A program made the translations under genes and the position numbers. Shown one piece after another: positions 15,834 through 25,882 of a DNA stretch of 49,311 nucleotides (within the stretch, counting starts at the first letter, position 1; each line of letters begins with the position of its first letter). The notes beneath the pieces were generated by a model. The model did not search any database. It had not been told where the DNA came from and was given only the letters and a program-made list of their open reading frames with translations. Source of the stretch: Williamwhitmania taraxaci (GTDB lineage Bacteria > Bacteroidota > Bacteroidia > Bacteroidales > Williamwhitmaniaceae); contig NZ_FMYP01000024.1 of NCBI RefSeq assembly GCF_900096565.1, forward strand, positions 1-49,311, given 5' to 3'.

Positions 15834-17981
15834 TTAACCTTCCACTGTCACATTAAACTCACCATCGAACATTAGCGCGGCATCAATAGCATTTCCATCA
15901 ACGGTTAGTCCCGTAATCTTGGGCGATTTGCCCTTCGATATCAAAGTAAACATCTCCTGCTCGGTAAGCAACTTGCCATGCTGCTCAAACATCACCTTAA
16001 AGTTGCAACCACTCTTATATTCGCTGCATCCATAGGCAGTTTTGCCCTTAAGCATGGTGCCTTTCTTGCACTTTGGACAGGTAGCGGTAGTAATGTCAAC
16101 TGGTTTTTCTGCAATCTTTTTTGCCGCAGGCTTTTTCTTATCCGCCGGTTTGGCCTTCTCCACTTTCTTCTCCGCCACCTTTTCGACCTGCTCAATCACG
16201 ATTTTGTTCTTATGTTCCAACTTAACCTCCGCTACCAGCTGCGCAACCATCTCTTTCATCTCGTCGAGAAAGGTTTTCGGGTCGTATTCCCCTTTTTCTA
16301 TCTGGCGCAGCTTCTTCTCCCACATCCCGGTGAGCTCGGCCGATTTCAGTAGCTCATTTTGAATGGTGTTAATTAGCTGGATTCCGGTTTGCGTGGGCAC
16401 CAAGTTTTTCTTCTCGCGGGTTACGTATTTGCGCTTGAACAGGGTCTCAATAATATTGGCACGCGTTGATGGTCGTCCAATGCCATTCTCCTTCATCAAC
16501 TCGCGCAGCTCCTCGTCTTCCATTTGCTTTCCCGCGGTTTCCATAGCCCTTAGCAGCGTAGCCTCGGTAAGCAGTTTAGGTGGCTGTGTCTGTTTCTCGA
16601 GTAGGTCGGGGGTGTGCTCTCCCTTTTCACCCTTCTCGAAGTGAGGCATAAGCTGCTCCTGATCCGATTCGTTCTCGCCATCTCTATCGGTTTCTTTCTT
16701 GGGGTATAAAACACGCCAGCCATCTTCCAGAATAACCTTACCGGTAGCCTTAAACTCATATTTGGTAACCATGCCAATTACGGTGGTGTTCGAGACAATA
16801 CAATCGGGGTAGAAGGCTGCAATAAATCGGCGGGCGATTTGATCGTAAACCCGTTTCTCGGTTAGCATCAACCCCGAAGGCTTTATACCTGTTGGGATAA
16901 TGGCATGGTGATCGGTAATCTTTGTATCGTCGAACACCTTCTTACTCTTCTTGATGGGTTTTTCGAGCAGTGGTGCGGTAAAGTTGGCGTAGGCCTCCAT
17001 CTCTTTAAGGATTGGCGCAATCTTTGGATAGACATCGTTGGGCAAAAAGGTGGTATCGACCCTAGGGTAGGTTACCATTTTTTTCTCGTAGAGGCCTTGG
17101 ATGTACTTCAGCGTTTCGTCGGCGGTAAAGCCAAACTTCTTATTGCACTCAACCTGCAGCGAGGTTAAATCGAACAGTTTTGGCGGTGCCTCGTTTCCCT
17201 TTTTTTGCTCAAACGAAACCACCTCGAAGAGATTGTTTTTTATCTCTTCAATGATCAGGAACGCATCTTCCACCGTATCGAATCGACCTTTGGTAGAGTT
17301 AAAGATAATGTTGCGATAGTTGGTCTTGATTTCCCAGTATTGTTTCGAGATGAAGTTCTGAATCTCCTCAAATCGACGCACAATCAAGGCCAGCGTAGGT
17401 GTTTGTACACGCCCAATGGAGAGCACGCCTTTTCCATCGGCATACTTTAAGGTATAAAGGCGGCTAGCATTCATGCCCAGCAGCCAGTCGCCAATGGCGC
17501 GAGCATTGCCGGCCGAGTATAGCCTATCGAAATCTTTTCCATCCTTAAGCTTTACAAACCCCTCCTTAATGGCCTCGTCGGTCATGGAGGAGATCCATAA
17601 ACGCTTCATGGGTTTCTTATACTCCGCCATAGTAAGCACCCATCGCTGAATGAGCTCTCCCTCAATCCCAGCATCACCGCAGTTTATCACCTCATCGCAG
17701 GCAGCTACCAGCGTTTTAATGGTGTTGAACTGCTTTTTAACGCCGTCGTTATCGATGAGTTTAATGCCAAATCGAGGCGGAATCATTGGTAGGGAGTGCA
17801 TTTGCCACTGCTTCCAGCTGGGAAGGTAGTCGTCGGGATTCTTTAGCGTGCAGAGGTGTCCGAATGTCCAGGTGATTTGATAACCGTTTCCTTCAAAATA
17901 GCCATCCATGCGAATATTGGCTTGCAATATCCGGGCAATTTCTTTTGCTACACTGGGCTTTTCGGCTATACAGACTTTCAT
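15834..17981 (-). CDS. topB: DNA topoisomerase III (type IA)
   Basis: Type IA topoisomerase that decatenates and relaxes DNA. Landmarks in order: Toprim domain MKVCIAEKPSVAKEIARIL, NCGDAGIEGELIQRW, LSIGRVQTPTLALIVRRFEE, catalytic tyrosine Y305 in KKMVTYPRVDTTFLPNDV, NGIGRPSTRANIIETLFKR, then a Lys/Ala-rich linker and a C-terminal zinc finger (CPKCKKGTMLKGKTAYGCSE) plus a tail domain. Starting at the ATG at 17981 gives 715 residues. The longer reading to 18008 adds nine non-conserved residues. It is convergent with the TonB receptor gene and is followed upstream by a long non-coding gap. Confidence 0.95.
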   Translation of the reverse strand: MKVCIAEKPSVAKEIARILQANIRMDGYFEGNGYQITWTFGHLCTLKNPDDYLPSWKQWQMHSLPMIPPRFGIKLIDNDGVKKQFNTIKTLVAACDEVINCGDAGIEGELIQRWVLTMAEYKKPMKRLWISSMTDEAIKEGFVKLKDGKDFDRLYSAGNARAIGDWLLGMNASRLYTLKYADGKGVLSIGRVQTPTLALIVRRFEEIQNFISKQYWEIKTNYRNIIFNSTKGRFDTVEDAFLIIEEIKNNLFEVVSFEQKKGNEAPPKLFDLTSLQVECNKKFGFTADETLKYIQGLYEKKMVTYPRVDTTFLPNDVYPKIAPILKEMEAYANFTAPLLEKPIKKSKKVFDDTKITDHHAIIPTGIKPSGLMLTEKRVYDQIARRFIAAFYPDCIVSNTTVIGMVTKYEFKATGKVILEDGWRVLYPKKETDRDGENESDQEQLMPHFEKGEKGEHTPDLLEKQTQPPKLLTEATLLRAMETAGKQMEDEELRELMKENGIGRPSTRANIIETLFKRKYVTREKKNLVPTQTGIQLINTIQNELLKSAELTGMWEKKLRQIEKGEYDPKTFLDEMKEMVAQLVAEVKLEHKNKIVIEQVEKVAEKKVEKAKPADKKKPAAKKIAEKPVDITTATCPKCKKGTMLKGKTAYGCSEYKSGCNFKVMFEQHGKLLTEQEMFTLISKGKSPKITGLTVDGNAIDAALMFDGEFNVTVEG

Positions 17982-18486
17982 CTTGCGGTTATCTATTTCA
18001 GTTCTCAAATTTAGAAAAAAAACGGGGGAGATTCAAGCACGATTATTCCATCACCTTTCCATTGTAATGGATGATTTCAGGATGCCACAAGCAAATTTGT
18101 TTGCCTGCCTCACATAGCATATTGTTTATTGATTGGTTTATCGACTGGTTTTTACTTCCACGAATCATTCCAATAGGAGAGAATTCCATGCTAAGTTTTG
18201 CTTTAAGAAACTTATAGTAATCTTACTATTATGACTTGATTCCATCCCCACAGGATGTCAAGTATTCAATATGATGAACTGTTCTGCACTGGATTGCCCT
18301 AGCCTGCGCAGCCGGGGTCCCTTCGCTCGCAAGGCTCAAGGTGTCGGCGAGTAGGCAAGGCTTGATCTTTTGTTTGTTTTCCATCTAAGGGAAAAAATAA
18401 GGAGAAATGCCGCGTAGCGGCGATCAACCTTTTGTGTCATCGAATCAAAATAGCTTTGCTGTTTATATTAGAACTTAGCCCTTCTC
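17982..18486. other. Non-coding gap upstream of topB with hairpins
   Basis: No gene seen. Contents: a hairpin at 18234-18263 (ACTTGA with TCAAGT, and CATCC with GGATG inside, 3-nt bulge) without a U-tract, and the third exact copy of the GTA-loop hairpin at 18409-18423. The minus-strand transcript of the T9SS plug-domain gene would run into both. Confidence 0.55.
18409..18423. repeat. Third copy of GCCGCGTAGCGGCGA
   Basis: Identical over 15 bp to 4514-4528 and 4566-4580, and again flanked by weakly complementary words (AAGG on the left, CCTT on the right). It is 14 kb away from the other copies, so the element is dispersed. Confidence 0.75.
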
Positions 18487-19776
18487 TTAATTTATCCTTG
18501 CATATCCCACCAATCGGTCGTAACGTGAACCTGGCTGTCGATAGTAAACATAAACGGAGTAACTGTTCTCGGTTTCGGAGTGTGACCCTTCCAGCGCCGA
18601 AAGATCTGCTGTGGTGGATTGGGGCGTTTTAACTGCATACATGTAGTTGTAAAAGCCTTGCTTTAAGGGGATGGCAAGTTCATATGCTTTTCTTTCGTAA
18701 TTATAAACCATTTTGAAGTTGTCAGTATAGGCAAATCCTGTAAAGTTACCCACCAGATAAACATCTTGGTCCGGCCTCTCCTCTGTGTTTAAGGTGAAGT
18801 AAACTATGGGATATTCCAGCTCAATTCCGGCGTCATAGTTCCTTTCGCCTTGGATAGCAACTCTTCCGTTAAAATCGGGCTGCGAAACGTATTGGACTTT
18901 GGCTCTACTTTCGTCGGGCTTCAGTAATACATGGTAGTGATTGGCAGTAAGGGTAATTCTTTCGATATTTATGGAATTGTACATCAGGCTTCTGGTGTCA
19001 AACGTTCGCCATTCGTTAAGACCCTTGAATACCAATTTATCGATGCCAGAATAGTCCGCAGAACTCGCTCTGCTGAATTGTGGTAAGGGGTTTAGGTCGT
19101 TAGGGATTGTATTTTGCTCTACTACCAACTTTAAATCGGAAAATGGATCGGTAACCGGAAGGTTTTTGTAAAATATCTCACAGTCTAGTTGTTGGTGGGT
19201 CCTGATGATTGCCGGATCGGGGGCTGGTCTTGCTCGAAGGTTAATTCCAACGAGCTGTTCTACAACTCTAAATTGCCACTGTAATATTGCTTCGGTTGAG
19301 GAGGCTGATCCATAAACGCGAATAAGGTAGTTGCCGGAAATCCTTAGTGATACCTGCTCGTTGGGCAACTCTAGTTCGAAGTGTGCATAGGACTCCTTTG
19401 TATTGAAGGAGAAGCGGTAGTTATTTAATGGGTTTTGTTGAAAACCATCCATGTAGTCGGCGTAGTAAAGGCCCGATTCGTTCCAGTTGGCATCGCAGTG
19501 CACAACGGAATAGGTATAGTAGTCGGGTGTACCGCTAAGCTCGTCGAATGAGAAGAGGAGCGGATTTGCCCCACCCAATTCGAATACTGCATCCGCTTGC
19601 GGCCATCCCTTTGGGTAGAGCAAAACGGTCCTTATTTCAGGGTTAGCAATATAATTGTTGTTTTTTTTATCCTGAATAAAAACATTACTCGTAGGCTCGT
19701 TGTTAGTTGCGTAACAAACTTTGGAGATGGCTAATAGAGCAAAAAATGTTTTAAGTATGGCTGAGCCGTTTTTCAT
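18487..19776 (-). CDS. Type IX secretion system plug-domain protein (DUF5103)
   Basis: The 429-residue exported protein (hydrophobic N-terminus, cleavage near residue 23) matches the DUF5103 / T9SS plug family: NPEIRTVLLYPKGWPQADAV, a region with YYTYSVVHCDANWNESGLYY and ADYMDGFQQNPLNNYRFSFN, SGNYLIRVYGSASSTEAILQ, LVGINLRARPAPDPAI, and an end with YRQPGSRYDRLVGYARIN. In Flavobacterium a protein of this family occludes the SprA translocon channel, so the product is probably periplasmic and part of the T9SS machinery. Other T9SS core genes are not here, but the M6 protease at 28061 is a cargo. It is divergent from nqrA. Confidence 0.9.
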   Translation of the reverse strand: MKNGSAILKTFFALLAISKVCYATNNEPTSNVFIQDKKNNNYIANPEIRTVLLYPKGWPQADAVFELGGANPLLFSFDELSGTPDYYTYSVVHCDANWNESGLYYADYMDGFQQNPLNNYRFSFNTKESYAHFELELPNEQVSLRISGNYLIRVYGSASSTEAILQWQFRVVEQLVGINLRARPAPDPAIIRTHQQLDCEIFYKNLPVTDPFSDLKLVVEQNTIPNDLNPLPQFSRASSADYSGIDKLVFKGLNEWRTFDTRSLMYNSINIERITLTANHYHVLLKPDESRAKVQYVSQPDFNGRVAIQGERNYDAGIELEYPIVYFTLNTEERPDQDVYLVGNFTGFAYTDNFKMVYNYERKAYELAIPLKQGFYNYMYAVKTPQSTTADLSALEGSHSETENSYSVYVYYRQPGSRYDRLVGYARIN

Positions 19777-19864
19777 TGGAGTGATTGATATTTAAATCAT
19801 TGAAGATATCTAACTAAGCTGATATTTTCGTTTTGTTATTTAGCATAACTTGTTGCAAAATACT

Positions 19865-19872
19865 TATTTTTG
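19865..19872 (+). promoter_or_regulatory. -7 box TATTTTTG upstream of nqrA
   Basis: TATTTTTG fits TAnnTTTG and lies 29 nt before the nqrA ATG. It is the only candidate promoter in the gap before the operon. Confidence 0.45.
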
Positions 19873-19900
19873 TCAATTCAAACTAATCAATGAATATAGG

Positions 19901-21253
19901 ATGTCGAAGGTAATTAAAATACGGAAGGGGCTCAACATTAAACTAGCAGGGAAAGCAGAGAAAGTGCTGGAGACGTTAGATTTGTCGAGTACCTATGCAG
20001 TGAAGCCCACCGACTTTCCCGGTTTGGTGCCCAAGTTGCTTGTGAAGCCCGATGATAAGGTGAAGGCTGGAACACCGCTATTTTACGACAAGAATAGACC
20101 CGAAGTTATGTTTTCCTCCCCAGTTAGTGGTACCGTAAAATCGGTAAACCGCGGTGAGCGTAGGGCAATTCTTGAAGTGGTGGTGGAGAGTGATGGCTCT
20201 CAGGATTTTGAACAATTCGAAGTGGGCAATTTCGAGTCGCTTTCTCGCGAACAGATCAAGGCGTTGCTGCTAAAGAGTGGTACGTGGCCAAGTATTGTTC
20301 AACGACCCTATGCTATTATCGCTAATCCCTCAGATACCCCGAAGGCCATATTTATTTCCGGTTGGGATACTGCTCCACTTGCCTCCGATTACGATTTTGC
20401 CACAACAGGCGAGGAAACTGCCCTTCAAAAGGGTATTGATGTTTTACGCAAGCTTACTGATGGCCTTGTGCATCTTACTGTGGCTTCAGATAATGCTGCA
20501 AATAGCATCTTGAATAAGATTAACGGTGTAGAACTCCACCATATTTCGGGACCTCACCCTGCAGGAAATGTTGGGGTGCAAATCCATCATATCGCGCCAA
20601 TCAATAAGGGCGAGATTGTTTGGACGCTCGATCCTTGGTCTGTAATCATTATAGGCCGTCTCTTTTTGAAGGGTACTTATGATGCACAAAAGGTGATCGC
20701 TCTTGCTGGGTCGGAGGTATTGAAGCCCCGATACTTCAGGATAATAAGTGGTGCCAGTATCGAAAAACTTATAGGTGGACGTGTTTCGGACAATGCAAAT
20801 CGCTGCATTAGCGGTAATGTGCTTACCGGCGAAAAGATATCCTCGCGTGGATATTTAGGCTATTACCACAACATGGTGACGGTGATCCCTGAGGGCAAGC
20901 ACTTTGAATTTCTGGGATGGGCTGCTCCAGGGTTTAATAAGTTTAGCGCCTCTAAAACCTTCCTTTCAAGCTTGCTTCCCAAAAAGAGTTACCGGATGGA
21001 TACGAATCTAAACGGCGGCGAACGAGCTTTTGTATTGACAAATCAATACGATAAGGTAGTGCCAATGGATATTTACCCAGTTTACCTTTTAAAAGCTGTT
21101 CTTGCAGAGGATATTGAGGCCATGGAGAATCTAGGTTTATACGAAATTGCCGAAGAGGATTTTGCACTCTGCGAATATGTTTGCACTTCAAAAATTGAGG
21201 TTCAATCGATTGTGCGTAAGGGTATCGAATTAATGATTAAGGAGATGAACTAG
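19901..21253 (+). CDS. nqrA: Na+-translocating NADH:quinone reductase subunit A
   Basis: NqrA is the cytosolic quinone-interacting subunit of the sodium pump. The start at 19901 (MSKVIKIRKGLNIKLAGKAE) is correct; 17 residues of the longer frame are not family-like. Landmarks: PTDFPGLVPKLLVKPDDKVK, PLFYDKNRPEVMFSSPVSGT, NRGERRAILEVVVE, HISGPHPAGNVGVQIHHIAP and the C-terminal ENLGLYEIAEEDFALCEYVC. Length 450 is normal. First gene of nqrABCDEF. All six genes run in the same direction with gaps of 2-109 nt, forming one operon. Confidence 0.97.
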   Translation: MSKVIKIRKGLNIKLAGKAEKVLETLDLSSTYAVKPTDFPGLVPKLLVKPDDKVKAGTPLFYDKNRPEVMFSSPVSGTVKSVNRGERRAILEVVVESDGSQDFEQFEVGNFESLSREQIKALLLKSGTWPSIVQRPYAIIANPSDTPKAIFISGWDTAPLASDYDFATTGEETALQKGIDVLRKLTDGLVHLTVASDNAANSILNKINGVELHHISGPHPAGNVGVQIHHIAPINKGEIVWTLDPWSVIIIGRLFLKGTYDAQKVIALAGSEVLKPRYFRIISGASIEKLIGGRVSDNANRCISGNVLTGEKISSRGYLGYYHNMVTVIPEGKHFEFLGWAAPGFNKFSASKTFLSSLLPKKSYRMDTNLNGGERAFVLTNQYDKVVPMDIYPVYLLKAVLAEDIEAMENLGLYEIAEEDFALCEYVCTSKIEVQSIVRKGIELMIKEMN

Positions 21254-21362
21254 TTGTTGCTGGTGTTGTATGACTGTGTCTCTTAATGATTTTAGTTGAC
21301 CAGTGGATTTTACCCCAGCAGTTTTTGGTTGTTGAATATGAAAAAATAAAAATATAGAGCTC

Positions 21363-22574
21363 ATGAAATCCCTTAGAAATTTTCTCGATCGGATAAAGCC
21401 AAATTTCGAAAAAGGGGGCAAGTTGCAAATGTTTCACTCTTCATTTGAGGCGTTTGAATCATTCCTCTTTGTATCGGATAAGGTTACAAGCCGTGGTACA
21501 CATATTCGTGATTCCATTGATTTAAAGCGCACCATGACCGTGGTGATTATTGCCCTTATGCCGGCATTTTTGTTTGGTATGTGGAATGTTGGATATCAGC
21601 ACACGGTTGCCTTTGGTTTAACTGATTGGACCTTTTGGCAGATTTTTGGTTTTGGTGCCTTGCGCGTTATGCCAATTGTTATTGTTTCGTATGTAGTTGG
21701 TTTGGGTATCGAATTTGCCTTTGCCCAAGTACGTCACCACGAGGTAAACGAAGGCTTTCTGGTAACTGGAATGCTCATTCCTCTAGTTATGCCGGTGGAT
21801 GTCCCACTTTGGATGGTTGGCGTTGCAACAGCTTTTGCTGTTATTATTGGTAAAGAGGTTTTTGGCGGAACGGGTATGAATATCTTTAACCCAGCCCTCT
21901 TAGCGCGTGCATTCCTCTTCTTTGCTTATCCATCAAAAATGTCGGGTGAAATAGTTTGGATTGCCGGTCTTGGCGAAAAGGGAGCCCACATGGTAGATGG
22001 TTTCTCGGGCGCAACTCCAATGGCTATTGCCGCAACAGGCACAGGAGCAGTTGGACATACCATGAGTGTAGATCAGCTTATGGGGCATATGCCGAGTGCC
22101 TCCGATATGTTTCTGGGTTTTATACCCGGATCAATTGGTGAAACCTCTACTTTGGCAATTCTACTCGGGGCTATTATTCTTATAGCAACAGGTGTTGGCA
22201 GCTGGAAAATTATCGTTGCTACCGTTACTGGTGGACTAGGGATGGGTTTATTGCTCAACCTTGCTGGGGCCAATCCATACATGGAATTGCCAGCTTACTA
22301 CCATTTAATTATGGGCGGTTTTGCATTCGGTGCGGTGTTTATGGCAACCGATCCTGTATCTGGGTCGCAAACCGAAACAGGAAAGTGGATATATGGCTTC
22401 TTGATAGGGGTAATGGCGGTGCTCATTCGGGTGCTTAATCCAGCTTATCCGGAAGGCATGATGCTTGCCATTCTATTAATGAACACGTTTGCGCCACTAA
22501 TAGACTATTACATAGTTCAGTCGAATGTTAAACGGCGCTTACGCAGGGCCAAAGTCTTATCTAAAACACTTTAA
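21363..22574 (+). CDS. nqrB: Na+-NQR subunit B
   Basis: Multi-helix membrane subunit that carries a covalent FMN and riboflavin and forms much of the sodium path. The flavinylation motif SGAT is present (GFSGATPMA, Thr218), and FGGTGMNIFNPALLARAFLF and TDPVSGSQTETGKW are family hallmarks. About ten hydrophobic segments are visible. Length 403 is normal. It begins 109 nt after nqrA and ends 3 nt before nqrC. The FMN on Thr218 would be attached by the ApbE encoded downstream at 26031. Confidence 0.97.
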   Translation: MKSLRNFLDRIKPNFEKGGKLQMFHSSFEAFESFLFVSDKVTSRGTHIRDSIDLKRTMTVVIIALMPAFLFGMWNVGYQHTVAFGLTDWTFWQIFGFGALRVMPIVIVSYVVGLGIEFAFAQVRHHEVNEGFLVTGMLIPLVMPVDVPLWMVGVATAFAVIIGKEVFGGTGMNIFNPALLARAFLFFAYPSKMSGEIVWIAGLGEKGAHMVDGFSGATPMAIAATGTGAVGHTMSVDQLMGHMPSASDMFLGFIPGSIGETSTLAILLGAIILIATGVGSWKIIVATVTGGLGMGLLLNLAGANPYMELPAYYHLIMGGFAFGAVFMATDPVSGSQTETGKWIYGFLIGVMAVLIRVLNPAYPEGMMLAILLMNTFAPLIDYYIVQSNVKRRLRRAKVLSKTL

Positions 22575-22577
22575 GCC

Positions 22578-23300
22578 ATGAATAAGGAAAGCAATCGTTA
22601 CATTTTCATATACTCCTCGGTAATGGTGGTAGTAGTGGCCGCACTGCTTGCTGTTGCGGCTCTCGGACTAAAACCATTTCAAGACAAAAATGCCGAGATT
22701 GAGAAGAAATTGAACATTCTGATGGCCGTCGGTAAGTTAATTCCTGCTGATGTTGCCAGTAAAAATCAATGGGTAGAGGCACAGTATGAGAAGTATATAG
22801 TAAAATCATACGTCATTGACTCTCTTGGAAGTATAAAAGGCGGTGTTGATGCTTTTACCGTAGACATGAAGCAGGAGATTGCAAAAAAAGGTTCGGACCG
22901 TAACCTTCCCATCTTTGAGTTTCGCAACGATGATAGTTCTAGCCTCTTTATTATACCGGTTCGCGGACGCGGGTTATGGGGTCCAATCTGGGGCTACGTA
23001 GCTCTTGAGAAGGATTACAATACCATCTCGGGAAGCACCTTCGATCATCAGGGTGAAACGCCAGGATTGGGAGCCGAGATTAATACTGCTGCCTTCCAAT
23101 CTCAATTTAAGGGCAAGAAACTGTTTGAAGGAGATCAATTTGTTTCCTTAAAAGTAATGAAGGGTGGCAATCCCGCCAGTGGAGTTCATGAGGTCGATGG
23201 GATTTCGGGCGGAACACTTACTAGCAAGGGGTTGGAAGCTATGATTGCGAACAGTCTTAGGCCTTACCAACTTTATTTTCAGAAAAATAAAAAGAACTAG
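22578..23300 (+). CDS. nqrC: Na+-NQR subunit C
   Basis: One-helix membrane subunit (YIFIYSSVMVVVVAALLAVA) with a periplasmic FMN-binding domain carrying a covalent FMN. Family landmarks: DRNLPIFEF, GRGLWGPIWGYVALEKDYNT and HQGETPGLGAEI. The flavinylation site reads DGISGGTLTSKG, with the acceptor threonine at residue 213. The usual SGAT alanine is glycine here. Length 240 is normal. It starts 3 nt after nqrB and ends 2 nt before nqrD, so translation is probably coupled. Confidence 0.96.
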   Translation: MNKESNRYIFIYSSVMVVVVAALLAVAALGLKPFQDKNAEIEKKLNILMAVGKLIPADVASKNQWVEAQYEKYIVKSYVIDSLGSIKGGVDAFTVDMKQEIAKKGSDRNLPIFEFRNDDSSSLFIIPVRGRGLWGPIWGYVALEKDYNTISGSTFDHQGETPGLGAEINTAAFQSQFKGKKLFEGDQFVSLKVMKGGNPASGVHEVDGISGGTLTSKGLEAMIANSLRPYQLYFQKNKKN

Positions 23301-23302
23301 CC

Positions 23303-23956
23303 ATGAGTCAAAAAGAATCGCTTTTTTCAGCAAAAAACGTAAAACTGCTGACAGATCCACTTAACTCTGGAAACCCTGTTTCTGTTCTAGTGCTAGGTAT
23401 TTGTTCGGCTCTTGCGGTTACCGTAAAAATGAAGCCAGCCTTAGTTATGGCTGTTTCAGTTATGGTTGTTACTGCATTTTCCAACCTCATTATTTCGTAT
23501 ATGAGGAACACCATACCCTCACGCATCCGTATTATTGTTCAACTGGTGGTTGTGGCGGCATTGGTAATCTTGGTCGATCAAGTTCTAAAGGCCTTTGTTT
23601 ACGATGTAAGCAAGCAACTTTCTGTGTTTGTGGGCCTTATTATCACCAACTGTATAATTATGGGCCGACTCGAGGCCTTTGCCCTTGGAAATAAACCTTG
23701 GCCTTCGTTTCTCGATGGAATTGGGAATGGGGCCGGATATGGTCTTATTTTAATTGTAGTTTCATTTTTTCGGGAGTTGTTTGGTTCTGGTTCCATTTGG
23801 GGATACAACGTTATCCCTGCGTCCATACTTACAAAGAATGGTGGCTTCTATGAAAATAACGGTATGATGATCCTTCCTCCAATGGCACTTATACTGCTCG
23901 GAGTTATTATATGGGTTCATCGCTCCTTTAATCGAAGCCTAATTGAGAAAAAATAA
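23303..23956 (+). CDS. nqrD: Na+-NQR subunit D
   Basis: Integral membrane subunit related to RnfE. With NqrE it holds a [2Fe-2S] cluster between the two proteins. Landmarks: LLTDPLNSGNPVSVLVLGIC (the cluster Cys lies in VLGICSALAVT), VGLIITNCIIMGRLEAFALG with the second Cys, and FRELFGSGSIWGYNVI. Six hydrophobic segments, length 217, normal. Placed between nqrC and nqrE in the canonical order. Confidence 0.97.
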   Translation: MSQKESLFSAKNVKLLTDPLNSGNPVSVLVLGICSALAVTVKMKPALVMAVSVMVVTAFSNLIISYMRNTIPSRIRIIVQLVVVAALVILVDQVLKAFVYDVSKQLSVFVGLIITNCIIMGRLEAFALGNKPWPSFLDGIGNGAGYGLILIVVSFFRELFGSGSIWGYNVIPASILTKNGGFYENNGMMILPPMALILLGVIIWVHRSFNRSLIEKK

Positions 23957-23977
23957 TTCCATCTAACCAATTGAGAT

Positions 23978-24595
23978 ATGGAACATTTGTTTAGCATATT
24001 CGTCAAGTCTATATTTATCGACAACATGATTTTCGCATACTTCTTAGGTATGTGCTCCTATCTTGCTGTGTCGAAAACTGTGAAAACGGCTACCGGGTTA
24101 GGGGTGGCGGTTGTCTTTGTACAAGTAATAACCGTTCCGGTTAATTACCTCTTAAATAAGTATCTGTTAACTGCAGGTGCCCTTAGTTGGCTGGGGCCGG
24201 GTTACGAAACCATTGACCTAAGTTTCCTTAGCTTTATCATGTTTATTGCTGTAATCGCATCCATGGTTCAACTCGTTGAAATGTTAGTCGAAAAGTTTTC
24301 GCCATCGCTCTATAATCAGTTGGGGATTTTTCTTCCACTTATTGCCGTTAACTGTGCGATTTTGGGGGGCTCACTTTTTATGCAAGAGCGCGATTATGGA
24401 ACATTAGGAGAAGCAAGCGTTTTTGCTCTAGGATCTGGGTTGGGTTGGGCTTTGGCAATTATTAGCTTAGCTGCCATTCGGGAGAAACTAAAATACTCCA
24501 ATGTGCCTGAACCACTTCGCGGACTTGGGATCACCTTTATTGTTACCGGGCTTATGGGTATTGCATTTATGAGCTTTATGGGTATTCAGTTGTAA
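23978..24595 (+). CDS. nqrE: Na+-NQR subunit E
   Basis: Partner of NqrD, with inverted topology and about six helices. Landmarks: [40 protein letters not shown] (cluster Cys in [10 protein letters not shown]), [17 protein letters not shown] with the second Cys, and [20 protein letters not shown]. Length 205 is normal. Its stop codon directly abuts a possible TTG start of nqrF, but the nqrF ATG at 24614 is 19 nt further on. Confidence 0.97.
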   Translation: MEHLFSIFVKSIFIDNMIFAYFLGMCSYLAVSKTVKTATGLGVAVVFVQVITVPVNYLLNKYLLTAGALSWLGPGYETIDLSFLSFIMFIAVIASMVQLVEMLVEKFSPSLYNQLGIFLPLIAVNCAILGGSLFMQERDYGTLGEASVFALGSGLGWALAIISLAAIREKLKYSNVPEPLRGLGITFIVTGLMGIAFMSFMGIQL

Positions 24596-24613
24596 TTGAA
24601 AAATACAGACACA

Positions 24614-25873
24614 ATGATGCTTTTAAAAATTGATGCCATTGTAGTTGAGTCCGGCGTGGTGATATTCCTGCTGGTTACCTTGGCTCTAGTTTCGATACTG
24701 CTCTACGCAAAGTCGAAGCTAACCACTACAGGTAATGTGAAACTTACCATCAACGATGAGAAGGAACTCGAGGTAGAGTCCGGATCATCGGTACTAAGCA
24801 CACTTGGCAGTAATGGAATATTTCTTCCTTCGGCATGTGGGGGTGGAGGTACTTGTGGTATGTGTAAATGCCAAGTTGTTGAGGGGGGCGGGAGTATCCT
24901 TCCTACTGAAACCTCCTTCTTTACACGGAAGCAACAACAGAACCATTGGCGGTTAGGCTGCCAAGTGAAAATTCGTGAGGATATGAAGATTCATGTTCCC
25001 GAAGAAGTGCTTGGAATAAAAAAATGGGAGTGTGAGGTTGTTTCCAATCGCAATGTGGCTACCTTTATTAAGGAGTTTGTCGTGAAATTGCCCGAAGGCG
25101 AGCGACTCGATTTTCGTTCGGGTGGGTATGTTCAAATTGACGTACCAAAGTATGATCTTATCGAGTTCAATCAGTTCGACATAGAAGCAGAATACCGTGA
25201 AGATTGGGATAAGCTTAAGATGTGGGATTTAAAGACTAAAAATTCCGAGGAAACTTTCCGCGCTTACTCCATGGCCAATCATCCAGCCGAAGGTAATATT
25301 GTAATGCTCAATATTCGTATTGCTACTCCACCATGGGATCGGCCAAAAGGTGCTTTCTTGAATGTGAATCCCGGTATTTGCTCCAGCTTTATTTTCTCGC
25401 GAAAGCCGGGCGACAAGGTTACCCTTTCGGGCCCATATGGGGAGTTCTTCATTAAAGATACCAACAATGAGATGATGTTTATTGGCGGTGGTGCCGGTAT
25501 GGCCCCAATGCGGTCGCATATATTCCACCTCTTCAATACATTGAGAACTGGAAGAAAGGCAACTTTTTGGTATGGTGCGCGTTCGAAACGTGAAATTTTC
25601 TACGAGGAGGAATTTCGCGCCATCGAAAAGGAATTTCCGAATTTTACATTTCATATTGCTCTATCGGAGCCAAAGAAGGAGGATAACTGGACTGGCCCTG
25701 TCGGATTCATCCATCAGGTGATTTATAAGGACTACCTCTCGCTACAAGAGTCTCCTGAGGATATTGAATATTACCTCTGTGGTCCTCCTATGATGAACGA
25801 TGCCATTCAGAAAATGCTTTACGATTTGGGCGTTCCCGATGAAATGATTGCATATGACGATTTTGGAGGCTAA
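24614..25873 (+). CDS. nqrF: Na+-NQR subunit F (NADH-oxidising)
   Basis: Entry point for electrons. An N-terminal membrane helix ([20 protein letters not shown]) is followed by a plant-type ferredoxin domain with cluster cysteines C75, C81, C84 and C116 ([14 protein letters not shown], then LGCQVK). The FAD domain (RAYSMANHP), then the NADH domain ([30 protein letters not shown]) follow, and the C-terminus is YDDFGG. I start at the ATG at 24614 (419 residues), not the TTG at 24596. It is the last gene of the operon, closed by a hairpin terminator 10 nt past the stop. Confidence 0.97.
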   Translation: MMLLKIDAIVVESGVVIFLLVTLALVSILLYAKSKLTTTGNVKLTINDEKELEVESGSSVLSTLGSNGIFLPSACGGGGTCGMCKCQVVEGGGSILPTETSFFTRKQQQNHWRLGCQVKIREDMKIHVPEEVLGIKKWECEVVSNRNVATFIKEFVVKLPEGERLDFRSGGYVQIDVPKYDLIEFNQFDIEAEYREDWDKLKMWDLKTKNSEETFRAYSMANHPAEGNIVMLNIRIATPPWDRPKGAFLNVNPGICSSFIFSRKPGDKVTLSGPYGEFFIKDTNNEMMFIGGGAGMAPMRSHIFHLFNTLRTGRKATFWYGARSKREIFYEEEFRAIEKEFPNFTFHIALSEPKKEDNWTGPVGFIHQVIYKDYLSLQESPEDIEYYLCGPPMMNDAIQKMLYDLGVPDEMIAYDDFGG

Positions 25874-25882
25874 CTCCAATCC

